Assembly (NCBI RefSeq): GCF_026540855.1
Contig: NZ_JALNUP010000008.1
Location: 1-64,000, forward strand
DNA length: 64,000 bases
DNA from: Sphingomonas sp. GC_Shp_5
GTDB lineage: Bacteria; Pseudomonadota; Alphaproteobacteria; Sphingomonadales; Sphingomonadaceae
Direction: 5' to 3'
Of the stretch, positions 34,546 to 43,045 are shown in pieces (positions within the stretch are counted from its first letter, which is position 1; each line of letters begins with the position of its first letter). The notes under the pieces were generated by a model that made no database searches, was not told the origin of the DNA, and worked only from the letters and a program-made list of their open reading frames with translations. The translations under genes were made by a program, and so were the position numbers.

Positions 34546-34953
34546 CTAAGAGAGCTTACCGGTTAGCTTCCGCTGGTGACGATCAATCGCCGTTCGCAGC
34601 AGCTTCCGCAGTCGACCTGCCTCAGTGACGATTTTCGCCTTATCAAAACAGGCTACCGCACCGAGCCTCAAGGCTTCTGCCACTACATCTGACCCCAACG
34701 TGGCGGATGATGACAGCACGATCACTGGAGCATGGGGTGCCGCGCTGAGTTCGCTAAGGAACTCGAGTCCGCCCATGCCCGGCATATTCAGATCAAGCGT
34801 GATGAGGTTCGGTCGGCGATCGCGGATGAGGACCCGAGCCGTTGGAACGTCGGGCGCTACCCCGACGACCTGGCAATCAGGATCAGCATCAGCGATCTGC
34901 TCCACCAATGCCCGGATGGTCGCAGAGTCGTCGATGACGAGAAGACGTATCAT
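34546..34953 (-). CDS. CheB-like single-domain response regulator
   Basis: 135 aa from MIRLLVIDDSATIRALVEQI; two extra codons (ATG at 34959) are possible. The receiver has D8/D9, D54 in LITLDLNMPGMGGLEFLSEL, the conserved Ser/Thr of VIVLSSSA, and K-bearing CFDKAK, closest to the receiver half of CheB. There is no methylesterase or DNA-binding domain. No histidine kinase is nearby; the output is probably protein-protein interaction. First gene inside the queA island, convergent with queA. Confidence 0.8.
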   Translation of the reverse strand: MIRLLVIDDSATIRALVEQIADADPDCQVVGVAPDVPTARVLIRDRRPNLITLDLNMPGMGGLEFLSELSAAPHAPVIVLSSSATLGSDVVAEALRLGAVACFDKAKIVTEAGRLRKLLRTAIDRHQRKLTGKLS

Positions 34954-35215
34954 GTGCACGGCGGTCGGGCTTTCGCTTCAGCGCGGACCGCGCAAAACCA
35001 ATATAGGGTGATCTACCGCGCGGCCAATGGGCTGAACCGGTTGAGCAGCCAACGCGAGCGGTGAAGCGCCTACTACTCCGTCGATCGCGCCAGGCCGAGC
35101 GGACTAAGATGATAAGCCGAGCAAGCCTGCTCGCGGCTGGAGCGTGCTGCCTGGCCAAGCGGCGAGCGTTTGCTGCACTGCTCGCCGTTCTGCGCTGCGC
35201 CTTTAGGCTGCGTCT

Positions 35216-35572
35216 ATGCTGATCATGACCCTTGCCATTGTGGCTGCCCAGTATGTTCCGCCACCGACAGTAGTCGGCCAACCGAGCCTCCCCCGCCAAT
35301 CAGCGCAGGAGGCGTTCTACCAGTATGAGATGTGCGTCAGGAATTACTCGGCACGCTTGGGGCGCAGCAGCAGCGATCCAGTAGGTGTTGTCGTCGCCGC
35401 TGCCGAAGCGGCTTGCGATGATAAATGGAGGCAAGCCCGCACCACCTGGTGGGCATCTGACGAGACGGTATTTGTCGGTATGCGGGCGAGGATTGAAGAT
35501 CAGGCTCGCCGGGATCTCACATCCACGCGGGACCGAGTTTGGCGACCAGGCACCACGCCGGGTCGTCGCTAG
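35216..35572 (+). CDS. secreted hypothetical protein (118 aa)
   Basis: Short hydrophobic N-terminus (MLIMTLAIVAAQYVPPPTVV) then a helical domain with two cysteines (YEMCVRNYSARLG and AAAEAACDDKW), a layout common in sphingomonad exported proteins of unknown role. Its frame has better coding character than the two open antisense frames. It is convergent with the 56-aa gene downstream. Confidence 0.6.
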   Translation: MLIMTLAIVAAQYVPPPTVVGQPSLPRQSAQEAFYQYEMCVRNYSARLGRSSSDPVGVVVAAAEAACDDKWRQARTTWWASDETVFVGMRARIEDQARRDLTSTRDRVWRPGTTPGRR

Positions 35573-35739
35573 CACTTCTTGTCAGGAGCAGGCCTATCGT
35601 CCGTTCCGGCGTTCAACGCGTCCAACGCGTCGGCAATAAGCGCTGCGGCGAGCGGATGCTCCATTGCATCGGCTTCAGCCAAGGCGTCCTCGAGATGCTC
35701 TCGGAGGCGCTGTCGTGGGCTAAGAGCGCTCTGGGGCAT
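35569..35739 (-). CDS. small helical hypothetical protein (56 aa)
   Basis: MPQSALSPRQRLREHLEDAL then AEADAMEHPLAAALIADALD; an acidic two-helix protein like that at 6134-6283, and of the kind repeatedly found in sphingomonad genomes. The ATG at 35766 would add nine residues. Function unknown. Confidence 0.55.
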   Translation of the reverse strand: MPQSALSPRQRLREHLEDALAEADAMEHPLAAALIADALDALNAGTDDRPAPDKKC

Positions 35740-35859
35740 GGTCGTAGGAGAACACGGACGGGCCATGCCCGCAAGCGGCAGGTGTTGCCGGCATCACCGT
35801 CATGTTCATGGCCAGCCTGCACTGCCAACACACAGGCGAGCGGAACCGCGCGATTACCT

Positions 35860-36258
35860 TTATCGGCGGATCGCCGCAAAGCTTTCGAACGTGGCCTGCA
35901 CGCCCGGTGCGCAGTTTTTGACGAGGCGCGAGACGCGGTCCATGAAGTGCCGCTCGTCCTCGCCGGGCAGGCGTTGCGCCATCGCCCAATCGCCGAATTC
36001 ACGTTCCTCGACCTTACGGCTTGAAAGCGTCACAACTGCTTGGTGCCTCGGATCCGTCTTGATGCGGGCATAGGCACCAGACACAGCCTCCTCAGGCCCT
36101 TCGAGCGCTTGAAGAAAACGCTTTCCGTCGGTGTACAGCGCTCCTGTCACGCCATCACGGCTGTTGTTGATCCTCGACACGTGGAGGATGCGCGCAACCG
36201 TACTGGGATCCGCACCGCTCTCACCGCGCGCGCTGCTGACATAAACTAATTGAAGCAT
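35860..36258 (-). CDS. BLUF-domain blue-light photoreceptor
   Basis: 132 aa, almost exactly one BLUF domain. LQLVYVSSA carries the FAD-contacting Tyr6; INNSRDGVTGALYTDGKRFL has Asn31/32; QALEG has Gln50; FGDWAM has Trp91 and Met93. All photocycle residues are present, so flavin-based blue-light sensing is likely. There is no output domain, so it must act on a partner protein. It sits one small gene from a CheB-like receiver gene; a functional link is unproven. Confidence 0.9.
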   Translation of the reverse strand: MLQLVYVSSARGESGADPSTVARILHVSRINNSRDGVTGALYTDGKRFLQALEGPEEAVSGAYARIKTDPRHQAVVTLSSRKVEEREFGDWAMAQRLPGEDERHFMDRVSRLVKNCAPGVQATFESFAAIRR

Positions 36259-36623
36259 GGTCCTCTCCTAAACGTCAGTATCGGACCAAATCGTTGCTGA
36301 AGCGTTGCAAGCGCGGAGGGTTATAGAGCGAAGGAGGGTGTCCAGCACAGCTGGATGTTAACGGTTCAAGCGGTAGGAACAGCTTGAGGCATAAGGCCCC
36401 GGCGCCCCGCCAGCTTCTGTGTCACTACGGATGGCGGGGCGTCACTTTTATCAAGAACCCCGTAGAACCGCGGCATTGACGTTAACGGCTATACACGTGA
36501 GCTTGCATATGCGGCCGAAGTCGGATGACCTCCGCTGTTTTCCCGCCCGATCCACATAAGGGCGGGGACCTTCTCAAACCAACATCGTTTAGGGTGTTTC
36601 AAGCGGCGCCGCTGCCGTCAGCA
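36259..36623. other. non-coding stretch with two GC hairpins
   Basis: No gene is supported. The stretch holds a 43-nt hairpin with a loop conserved at 44.4 kb (36401-36443) and a second hairpin, CCCGCCC/GGGCGGG, near 36541-36568. Confidence 0.5.
36401..36443 (+). repeat. hairpin repeat with conserved TTCTGTGTCACTACGG loop, copy 1
   Basis: Stem CGCCCCGCCA/TGGCGGGGCG closes a 19-nt loop that contains TTCTGTGTCACTACGG. The same 16 bases occur, inverted, in the loop at 44409-44452. Shared loop and shared stem indicate a dispersed element rather than a chance terminator. Confidence 0.6.
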
Positions 36624-36896
36624 TTATTGCGCCATCATCCTGGCGACGTTCTGGATCGCCTTAGCCTCTGCTGCTTCTCTCGCTGATGACGGAACGTCGT
36701 CGATCTGCGCCGCAGCGTAGGCTTTGGCAGCAGCCTCATATGATCCGGTGCACTTGGATCGTGCTGCTTGGACGAGCGAATCGGCCTTCTGAGACGATCC
36801 TTTCCCAAGAAGGATCGCCTGGCTGGTCAGGCAGTCCGTATGTGCATTCAGCGCAGCCACAATCTTTTCGCGCTGCTGCTCGGTGAGCGCCTCCAA
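36624..36896 (-). CDS. hypothetical protein with probable lost start codon
   Basis: The frame from TTG 36896 reads EALTEQQREKIVAALNAHTD and ends QNVARMMAQ. The in-frame codons upstream (CLAAIALLTAAPVLL) look like a signal peptide, but the frame reaches a stop with no ATG, GTG or TTG beyond it. An ATA sits after GGAGGGGCC where the start is expected. I suspect an ATG-to-ATA change. Family unknown; the mature part has two cysteines (TDCLTS, SKCTGS). Confidence 0.5.
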   Translation of the reverse strand: MEALTEQQREKIVAALNAHTDCLTSQAILLGKGSSQKADSLVQAARSKCTGSYEAAAKAYAAAQIDDVPSSAREAAEAKAIQNVARMMAQ

Positions 36897-37157
36897 GAGA
36901 ACGGGTGCCGCCGTCAGCAGAGCAATCGCAGCAAGGCAGTGTATGGCCCCTCCATCGGCCAGAACGTGGCTTCAACCGCTTACCATCCGCAACAGCGTCT
37001 TAGAAGCCGGGCTGGCGACTGGTGAAGCCTCGTTCCAGGAGCCCGCGATTTGATTGCCGTCGGCGGACTGGGAAACTGTGTTGATCCAGGTTGAGCAGAA
37101 ATCTCGACGCGTGCTTATCCGCTTGCCAAGGATAGATCCGCGACGGCACATCGCGGC

Positions 37158-37358
37158 ATGAGCGATCCCAATCTCGTCAGCGTCACCGAGCGCGCTTTCC
37201 AGCTTGCGCGGACGGGCACTTGCCGCACGGTGGACGACATCCGGCGCCATCTTGTCCGTGAACGCTACGACGGGATCGGCCAGCATCTGGCCGGCCCAAG
37301 CATAAAGGCGCAACTCAAGAGATTGCTGGCGGAGCGAGCCAACCTGTCGGATGTGTAA
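37158..37358 (+). CDS. small hypothetical protein (66 aa)
   Basis: MSDPNLVSVTERAFQLARTG then CRTVDDIRRHLVRERYDGIG and a final helix SIKAQLKRLLAERA. This pattern (Ala-rich, RTV..I...L..E.Y) recurs in sphingomonad small proteins and may be a DNA- or RNA-binding fold. Function unknown. Confidence 0.6.
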   Translation: MSDPNLVSVTERAFQLARTGTCRTVDDIRRHLVRERYDGIGQHLAGPSIKAQLKRLLAERANLSDV

Positions 37359-37375
37359 CCGAGCCCGCAACCTCG

Positions 37376-37990
37376 GGAGCCTGAAACCCTGTTCGCGCGC
37401 TTCGGCGCCGACGCGGGCTGGTTGAACCCCAAGCCCGAGGACAACCGGTTCAACCCGGTCGAGCTGACGCCGCGATCGCGCGCTTGCGTGGTGCGTGAGG
37501 AGGGCGGCCGGCGCAAGCTCGACGTGATGAGCTGGGACGTGCTGGGCGGGGCCGCGGCCTGGCCGATGACCAACGTCCGAAACCTCGGGCTCAGGCAGTG
37601 GCAGGCGCTCGCGGCCATGCCCGCGAACCGTTGCCTGATCCCGCTGATCCAGCTTTGCGAGTGGACGCCCGAGGCGCATGACTCGGTGGTGGCAAGAAGC
37701 CGGTGAAGGGCGAGATGTGGTTCGACGTTACGGACCAGGACGTGTTCGCCATCGCCGGGTTCTGGCAGCACACGACGAAGAAGCCGGGCTTTGCCATGGT
37801 CACTTGCGATCCGAACGAGCTAGTCGCCCCGATCCACCCAAAAGCGATGATCACGATCCTGCATGAGAGCGACTGGGACACGTAGCTGCGGGAGACCTAT
37901 CACAACGTGCTCGCGCTGCAGGAGCCTTACCCTGCGAACAAGATGACGGTGCGGGGGCCTGAATTCCCCACAAGGGCAGCCAAGCCTAAG
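37376..37990 (+). pseudogene. SRAP/YedK (HMCES-like) gene, decayed
   Basis: Frame one from 37376 reads ETLFARFGADAGW, SRACVVREEGGRRKLDVMSW, MTNVRNLGLRQWQALA, RCLIPLIQLCEW. Near 37690 the reading continues in another frame: MWFDVTDQDVFAIAGFWQ, VTCDPNELVAPIHPKAMITI, then an in-frame TAG at 37883-37885 (DWDT-stop-LRETYH). The N-terminal Cys2 that crosslinks abasic DNA is missing. Intact members are SOS-associated and protect abasic sites in single-stranded DNA. Three independent lesions show it is dead. Confidence 0.75.
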
Positions 37991-38041
37991 CGCCCGCCGC
38001 TCGGGCCGGAACTGCCCCAATACCACGCAGCGCCCCCGACA

Positions 38042-38512
38042 TCAGCTGATAACACCGCACAGGATCGTCAACGTGCCCAATCCAACCGACAGCGGTACCC
38101 GGAGCGACATCCAGCTAGTTGGTGTGAGCTCCCAGGCGACAAGCTGCCGATCAACGAGCAATGTCGTCAGTATCACCGAACCCAGCGCCACGAGCCCCCA
38201 ATTCAGGGGGATCGTCCCTGCAATGAGCAGCAGGATCAGCAATGCGGCGACCAGCGACGGTACCACTGCAATCGATGACACGGCGGTTTGCGGATGACTG
38301 TCTTCCTCCGCCGGTGGCGTGCGCATGGCGAAGCCCCACCAGATGCCGCCGATAAAGCTCAGGATCAGCACGCCATAGCCAAAGGCGAACCTGGCTCCTA
38401 CCGACGCGCCCGAGTCGAAAAAGCATGTGGCCAAAGCGGCGATCTGCGGCAGCAGGCCGGCATATCCCAGTATGAGCGGCACTTCGCCAACCCTGCCCCG
38501 ACGATCAAGCAT
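38042..38512 (-). CDS. DUF3429 family membrane protein
   Basis: 156 aa from MLDRRGRVGEVPLILGYAGL. Five membrane helices, with FAFGYGVLILSFIGGIWWGF as the DUF3429 signature. Function unknown. The longer frame (to 38650) is not like coding sequence. It lies inside the queA island and overlaps nothing. Confidence 0.75.
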   Translation of the reverse strand: MLDRRGRVGEVPLILGYAGLLPQIAALATCFFDSGASVGARFAFGYGVLILSFIGGIWWGFAMRTPPAEEDSHPQTAVSSIAVVPSLVAALLILLLIAGTIPLNWGLVALGSVILTTLLVDRQLVAWELTPTSWMSLRVPLSVGLGTLTILCGVIS

Positions 38513-38831
38513 CAGGACCACCAGCGTTTTGGATTGTCTGAGAGCATCATAGCTTGAACAACGGACTTTTGTTGTTGAGGAAGCGACCGAAGCGCCTCGG
38601 AAGGGCCGCTGTTCCGATGGCCGCAGAATTTCTATCGCGATCGTTCGCACCGATACGTCCCTGCCAATTTACAGGGACCCCTCCAGCTCTGGGCAGCGGG
38701 CGAGCGTCGGGTGTAGAGGCGCCATATGCAGCCGATGCCCTGACGCAGTCTTAACCTTGTTATCCGTCGTGGCACCGACCCATGTCTCAGCGGTTCAACC
38801 CTCAAGGCCCACCGCGCCTGAGGACAACATC
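38513..38831. other. intergenic region, 319 bp
   Basis: Divergent promoter region between the DUF3429 gene and the 100-aa gene. I see no coding sequence, hairpin or repeat that I can support. Confidence 0.3.
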
Positions 38832-39134
38832 ATGCAATTGACAGCGAAATTCGACACACGGCGCGAAGCCGAGATGACCGTCGAGCGGCTTGTTCAGCAG
38901 TTCGAGATCGATCGTAAGGCCGTGTCGGTCACGGCGGATGGCGACATCAACACCGCCGGAACCGAAGAAGCAGGCTCTGACAACGAGGCAGGCGAGCCCA
39001 GTCCAGATGCACGCGGCGACGCCGCCTTGAACGGCAAGGTAGTCGTCACCGTTGATATTGCGGACGCAGTCGCCGCCGACGAAGTGCGCGCCGCCTTCAG
39101 CGAATTCGATGCGTCCGAACAGGAGGCGATTTGA
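38832..39134 (+). CDS. acidic hypothetical protein (100 aa)
   Basis: MQLTAKFDTRREAEMTVERL then QQFEIDRKAVSVTADGDINT, a disordered acidic centre and VVVTVDIADAVAADEVRAAF. The two ends look like an alpha/beta ferredoxin-like fold interrupted by the acidic loop. It overlaps the next gene by one base (TGATG), so they form a unit. Function unknown. Confidence 0.6.
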   Translation: MQLTAKFDTRREAEMTVERLVQQFEIDRKAVSVTADGDINTAGTEEAGSDNEAGEPSPDARGDAALNGKVVVTVDIADAVAADEVRAAFSEFDASEQEAI

Positions 39135-39364
39135 TGACTGGCGACACTGCTACTCAGGCGAGGCAGCGCGAGATCGCCACCGAGCATCTGCTGTTCAAGC
39201 TCATGGAGTACGTCGAGGATCGCCATAGCGGGCTGCTCGACTTCATGGAGCGCAGCCTGGATCACCTCGGCGACCCCGCGGCGGATGAGACTAAGGACGA
39301 CGAAGCCGTTCGAACGATCGCCAGAAAGATGATCGCTGGCGCGCGGAAGCAGGGCGTCGCCTAA
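39134..39364 (+). CDS. helical hypothetical protein (76 aa)
   Basis: MTGDTATQARQREIATEHLL then KLMEYVEDRHSGLLDFMERS; wholly helical. The stop overlaps by 4 bp, convergently, the end of a umuC remnant. Coupled to the preceding acidic protein. No family recognised. Confidence 0.55.
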   Translation: MTGDTATQARQREIATEHLLFKLMEYVEDRHSGLLDFMERSLDHLGDPAADETKDDEAVRTIARKMIAGARKQGVA

Positions 39365-39650
39365 GCGCGAACCGTCGGCACCTGCGAGATGTCGGTCGTC
39401 CACGCTGGCGACCGCATCACCGACCGGGCTTTCCACTCGCGCTTAAACCCCTGCGACGCCGTCACGGCGGTCCATGTCCCGAAACGGCCGTTGATGTCGT
39501 CGAGAGCGGCCATCAGCCGATCCCGCTTGTTCGTATTCACCCCGAACAGCGTCCGCGGTCGCTGATCCTCGAGGAGTAGATCGTCGAGCATGATCCAGGC
39601 CTTGGTGTAGGCGTAGCCGTCCAGCCATACCTTGGTCGCGCCACGTCGGG
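39361..39650 (-). pseudogene. umuC (DNA polymerase V) C-terminal remnant
   Basis: Minus-strand frame reads GATKVWLDGYAYTKAWIMLD, then NKRDRLMAALDDINGRFGTW and SPAWTTDISQVPTVRA to a stop. This is the C-terminal DUF4113 region of Y-family UmuC (consensus ...RLMAALDAINARFG..., ...SP.YTT.WDELP...). The polymerase domain is absent; upstream the sequence runs into the OpgC-like gene. A second SOS-related gene in decay beside the SRAP remnant. Confidence 0.7.
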
Positions 39651-39690
39651 CGGCTTCCTCGCGATGTCCATGGCAACGCGCGGGATCCTC

Positions 39691-40854
39691 TCAGTCAGCT
39701 GCGGCCAGTCTGCGTCGTAAGTCGCGATCTCCCGGCGGCAATGGCTCCGATGTCGCTGCTCCTTTCTTGCGCACAAAAGAGCGCCGCTTTTTGGCTCGGG
39801 AGTCGAACAGCGTAGCAGTTGTGAACGTGACCAAAAGGGTGATGAGGGCTGATGCGAGGTACGTACGATACCCCCCTCCGAAACGGCCCCACGCCTCTGC
39901 CAGGACGTATGTCAACCAAGCGCTGGCCAAGTAGCAGTACAGAGTCTGCCTTCCGACACAGGCGAGTGCGCGCATTGGAGGCAACATCGGCAGTTTTGGA
40001 GAAATAGCAAGAACGCCGCAGTAGAACGTGACAATAACATATGAATGTATGAGGTGCAGTGCCCCCATGTCGCCCTTGGAAGTAAATAACCAGTAGCGTG
40101 GAATGCCGTGCTCAACGTGCAGCAGCTTAGTGATAGAAAAAAGGGCGACGACCACGGCTAGTAGAGCCGTGATCCATCTGTTTTTCCCAAGAACGTCGAA
40201 GATGCGTTCGTGGCCCCGAACGGCTCCAATAATAAGCGGGATGAAGAATAGGATCTGCCAGGATGCAGGGTTGAACCAGAAAGAGGGATGCGGCTGGTCG
40301 CCTCGCACTATCCAGACCGCGATCTGGCTGGCAAGCCAAACTAAGAATGAAAGCGCTCCCAGTGCGAGTGAAGATCGACGATACACCCATAATGCGGCCG
40401 GCGTGAGCAGCATTAAGATGACATATAGCTGGAGCACGTCCAGCAAGGGTGGCGCTTTCAGCAGCAGAAGAAACTTCGGAATTCCCGACAGCGGACTGCC
40501 CATGATGAACCGCGCTTCCCAAGCAGTCTGCTCAGCCGACGACATCACATACAAGATTGGTAGCACGGCCAGTAATAAGAGCACATTGCATAGGTAGAGG
40601 CGACGGGCACGAGACAGGACGGCCTTAGTGGGGCGCGGCTTGTGCAGGTAAACCATGCCAACCATGTAGCCAGACATCATAACGAATACGGATGCCGACG
40701 TGGAATATCCCAGGGCAGTCGGCGTGAGTATCGACGCGCCTTTCAAGCCGTAGAGTCGGAAGGACACGGTTATGTGGTTTATCGCTATGACCACCATCGC
40801 TAAACCGCGAACGATGTCCAACCGTGTTTCCCGTTGGCTGGCTTCCGAGCTCAT
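39691..40854 (-). CDS. OpgC-like membrane acyltransferase
   Basis: 387 aa from MSSEASQRETRLDIVRGLAM. About ten membrane helices; RLDIVRGLAMVVIAINHI and VFVMMSGYMVGMVYLHKPRP match the OpgC family, which succinylates osmoregulated periplasmic glucans or acylates other polymers. The gene is less GC-rich than its surroundings, which suggests a foreign source. A start six codons upstream (40872) is possible. Confidence 0.8.
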   Translation of the reverse strand: MSSEASQRETRLDIVRGLAMVVIAINHITVSFRLYGLKGASILTPTALGYSTSASVFVMMSGYMVGMVYLHKPRPTKAVLSRARRLYLCNVLLLLAVLPILYVMSSAEQTAWEARFIMGSPLSGIPKFLLLLKAPPLLDVLQLYVILMLLTPAALWVYRRSSLALGALSFLVWLASQIAVWIVRGDQPHPSFWFNPASWQILFFIPLIIGAVRGHERIFDVLGKNRWITALLAVVVALFSITKLLHVEHGIPRYWLFTSKGDMGALHLIHSYVIVTFYCGVLAISPKLPMLPPMRALACVGRQTLYCYLASAWLTYVLAEAWGRFGGGYRTYLASALITLLVTFTTATLFDSRAKKRRSFVRKKGAATSEPLPPGDRDLRRRLAAAD

Positions 40855-41473
40855 CGTCGCCCACTTCTCCAATACTCGGATTACACGACGTTAGCGTCCG
40901 TTGATTGATGAGGTGTCGCATAACGGGGGTCTTTCGACCCGTCACCCATCACGTAAGGGTGTCTGCCGTTCATTACGGGACTCAAGGATGAGCTGGCCGA
41001 TCCTTGCGACATGCGGTCTGTGATGATGCATCCGCGAGCCAGTCGGTCGTGTAGTGCCGATCATGGCACGTGAGCCTCCCGCGGGGACCATGAAAGCGAC
41101 CCACCTGAAGGTGATTTACGCGATGCTGCATATTGACCCTTGGGGTCGCCGCGAGCTGGTCCTGCAACGCAGTCAAGAAGTTGAGCTGGTATCGGCATCC
41201 CTTTTCCCAATTTAACCGGGCACTTTGGCAAAAATCGGGAGGAGGATTTGCTACCAGGCCTCCGTGCTGCTCACGATCCCGCTCAGCACGGCCGATTTGA
41301 GGAAGGCGCGCGTGGTCAGTACGCAAGCTGCAGGGGACCTATCACAACATGCTGGTGCCTCAGGTGCCTTGCTCGCCAATCGCGGGCGGGAGTTTCCGAC
41401 CAGAAGCGCTAAATTATAACCCATGTATGAACGATTGTCTGGGCCGATCCAAGTTGAGATCTGTTGTCCTAGC
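40855..41473. other. decayed region, contains second SRAP relic
   Basis: No intact gene in 619 bp. At 41328-41372 there is a stretch about 80 percent identical by eye to 37885-37929, the 3' part of the SRAP remnant (shared GACCTATCACAAC). A 43-codon frame (41092-41220) has no recognisable product. Confidence 0.5.
41328..41410 (+). pseudogene. SRAP 3'-end relic, second copy
   Basis: AGCTGC-GG-GACCTATCACAAC-TGCT is shared with the SRAP remnant at 37885; past about 45 bp only patches align. It suggests the island once held two SRAP-family genes or a duplicated end. Confidence 0.5.
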
Positions 41474-41721
41474 ATGACGATTTACGGATTTATAATTCAC
41501 GACGGATCTAACGCCGTTCAGCCCGACGAGATCGATCTTAACAACATCATTGAAGCGCAGTCCCACGCGGTGAACCTTGCAGGACAAATGCTGAAAGAGG
41601 GCAAGGCAGGATTTTGGACGAGGGTCCTTGGAAGTTTCAAGTCACCGACGCGAGCGACTTGCTCCTTTTTTTAAAAACATTAGCGGAACGATCGAGCCGC
41701 ACATTTGAAGTAGCTCTCTGA
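41474..41721 (+). pseudogene. DUF6894 family gene with one-base frameshift
   Basis: MTIYGFIIHDGSNAVQPDEI then SHAVNLAGQMLKEGKAGFW is the DUF6894 N-terminal half. The family's C-terminal strand continues one base out of frame as DEGPWKFQVTDASDLLLFLK. Adding one G after TTTTGG (about 41616) restores a single frame ending at 41721. Either a recent pseudogene or a base-calling error. Function of the family is unknown. Confidence 0.6.
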
Positions 41722-41835
41722 CAGCGCAGACCACGACGTTTAACGCACGATGCGCGAATGAATATGCGGCCGCGATTTACTACAGATGTCGTGCACGCGA
41801 TTGATACAGGCATCCTCTCGCCTTTTCGTTGGCGC

Positions 41836-42171
41836 TCACGACCGATACCGCGAGACCAGCTTCCTCCAAGTTCTCTGATCCGGGTACGGCGGCCGCTTCT
41901 CATCGGGCTGTTCCCGAGTGATCTCCACCTCGGGACGGACAACCTTGCCGGCGCTGGCTCGGCACGCTTCGCAATACAGCCGCCGCAACGCACCCGGCAG
42001 TCGATCATTCCAGCCCTTGCACTCGTACATCCACCACAGCGCCACGGCATCGAACCGTCGCTCGCGCTGGCAGGCGGAGCATGTCAGCTTAATGGTGCGC
42101 CGGTGCAGGGCGCAGTGCTGCAACGTACGCAGCCGCTGGCCCACGTGGGTCAGCTCGTCGCCGGGCGCCAC
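41836..42171 (-). CDS. zinc-ribbon-like hypothetical protein (111 aa)
   Basis: CSACQRERRFDAVALWWMYE, then RRLYCEACRAS, give two CxxC pairs that could bind one zinc. N-terminal HVGQRLRTLQHCALHRRTIK adds further Cys/His. It resembles sphingomonad proteins of unknown role. It ends the minus-strand trio with the two genes upstream. Confidence 0.6.
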   Translation of the reverse strand: MAPGDELTHVGQRLRTLQHCALHRRTIKLTCSACQRERRFDAVALWWMYECKGWNDRLPGALRRLYCEACRASAGKVVRPEVEITREQPDEKRPPYPDQRTWRKLVSRYRS

Positions 42172-42173
42172 CG

Positions 42174-42473
42174 TCAGTCGACCACGACGGTGCTGTCGCC
42201 AATCGACGCGATCAGATCACCAGCGCTGATGCTCCAGGCTCGGGCGAGCGCATCCAGTTCGGCGCGAGACAGGCGGTCGCCGGCCGCGATGGTCATCAGC
42301 CGGGCGCCCGTGATGCCGGTCCGCTTTGACAGCAGCGCGATCGGCGTCGCCTTCTGCCCCAGCCATGCGTCAAACCAAGGCGTGCCCGACGCGATGACAT
42401 CAGCCACAGGATGATCGGCAGACCACGTGTCCAGCAGCACCGCGACCGCGCGCTCGCCCTTTCGATATGTCAA
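42174..42473 (-). CDS. HTH-like hypothetical protein (99 aa)
   Basis: The TTG at 42473 overlaps the upstream stop by 4 bp (TTTGACA); no ATG precedes it. The second half is XRE/HTH-like: LGQKATPIALLSKRTGITGA, RLMTIAAGDRLSRAELDALA, then a final helix. It is coupled to the 66-aa gene before it and to the zinc-ribbon gene after it. Confidence 0.55.
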   Translation of the reverse strand: MTYRKGERAVAVLLDTWSADHPVADVIASGTPWFDAWLGQKATPIALLSKRTGITGARLMTIAAGDRLSRAELDALARAWSISAGDLIASIGDSTVVVD

Positions 42474-42670
42474 AGCGCGGCGACCAGTAGCAGCCGCTCC
42501 TTGGTGGTGAGCACTCGCGCTGCTTGTTGGGCGGCACCGATGGCTTGGCGGTAGTGAACCGTTCCGAACCGCTCGGCCTCGTCGAACGTGCAAGGCGCCC
42601 ATTCCTCGTTCGAATAGCAGGCGTCGTAGATCGCGCGCGCAGCCGCACGCAGCTGGAGATCATGCTCCAT
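42470..42670 (-). CDS. small hypothetical protein (66 aa)
   Basis: MEHDLQLRAAARAIYDACYS then NEEWAPCTFDEAERFGTVHY; a helical protein that opens the minus-strand trio. An in-frame ATG at 42682 would add four residues. Function unknown. Confidence 0.55.
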   Translation of the reverse strand: MEHDLQLRAAARAIYDACYSNEEWAPCTFDEAERFGTVHYRQAIGAAQQAARVLTTKERLLLVAAL

Positions 42671-42805
42671 GCTCAGCTCCATCCATGTCGAGGCACCGTC
42701 AGCGGCGCCCGCATAGCTAGGCGCATGGCTCCATGATTCGCAAGAACATTGCGAGAACAAACCGAACGAGGCATGGAGCGCGTTCAACGATTTAGCGGGT
42801 GCTCG

Positions 42806-43042
42806 ATGGCCGATTACGACGATGATGTGGAACAGCCCAAGGTGGCGTTCGGGCGCTGGTTGCTGACCCAGAAGGACCGTGGCGATTGGGTCGACGACAT
42901 TGCCGATGCCGCTCGAGCTGACCGCACGTTTCCGCGGGACGGTGACCCGGAAGCCGTGCGGGCTCACCTGCGCAAGCAGCAGGCCGACGGCGACGCCTTC
43001 GCGGCGGTTGACGACGCCGAGGGCGACTGGATGGCCGCCTAG
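42806..43042 (+). CDS. YozE/SAM-like fold protein (78 aa)
   Basis: MADYDDDVEQPKVAFGRWLL then TQKDRGDWVDDIADAARADR and TFPRDGDPEAVRAHLRKQQA. The FxRWLLxQxxRDD...DLAxDxxxDxxFP pattern is that of the YozE sterile-alpha-motif-like family. Role unknown. Its stop lies 4 bp before the next frame. Confidence 0.65.
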   Translation: MADYDDDVEQPKVAFGRWLLTQKDRGDWVDDIADAARADRTFPRDGDPEAVRAHLRKQQADGDAFAAVDDAEGDWMAA

Positions 43043-43045
43043 TCC

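Noticed and set aside
41092..41220. 42-codon + strand frame in the decayed zone of the queA island
   Set aside because: Starts MKATHLKVIYAML and looks fairly coding, but no family, ribosome-binding site or partner supports it.
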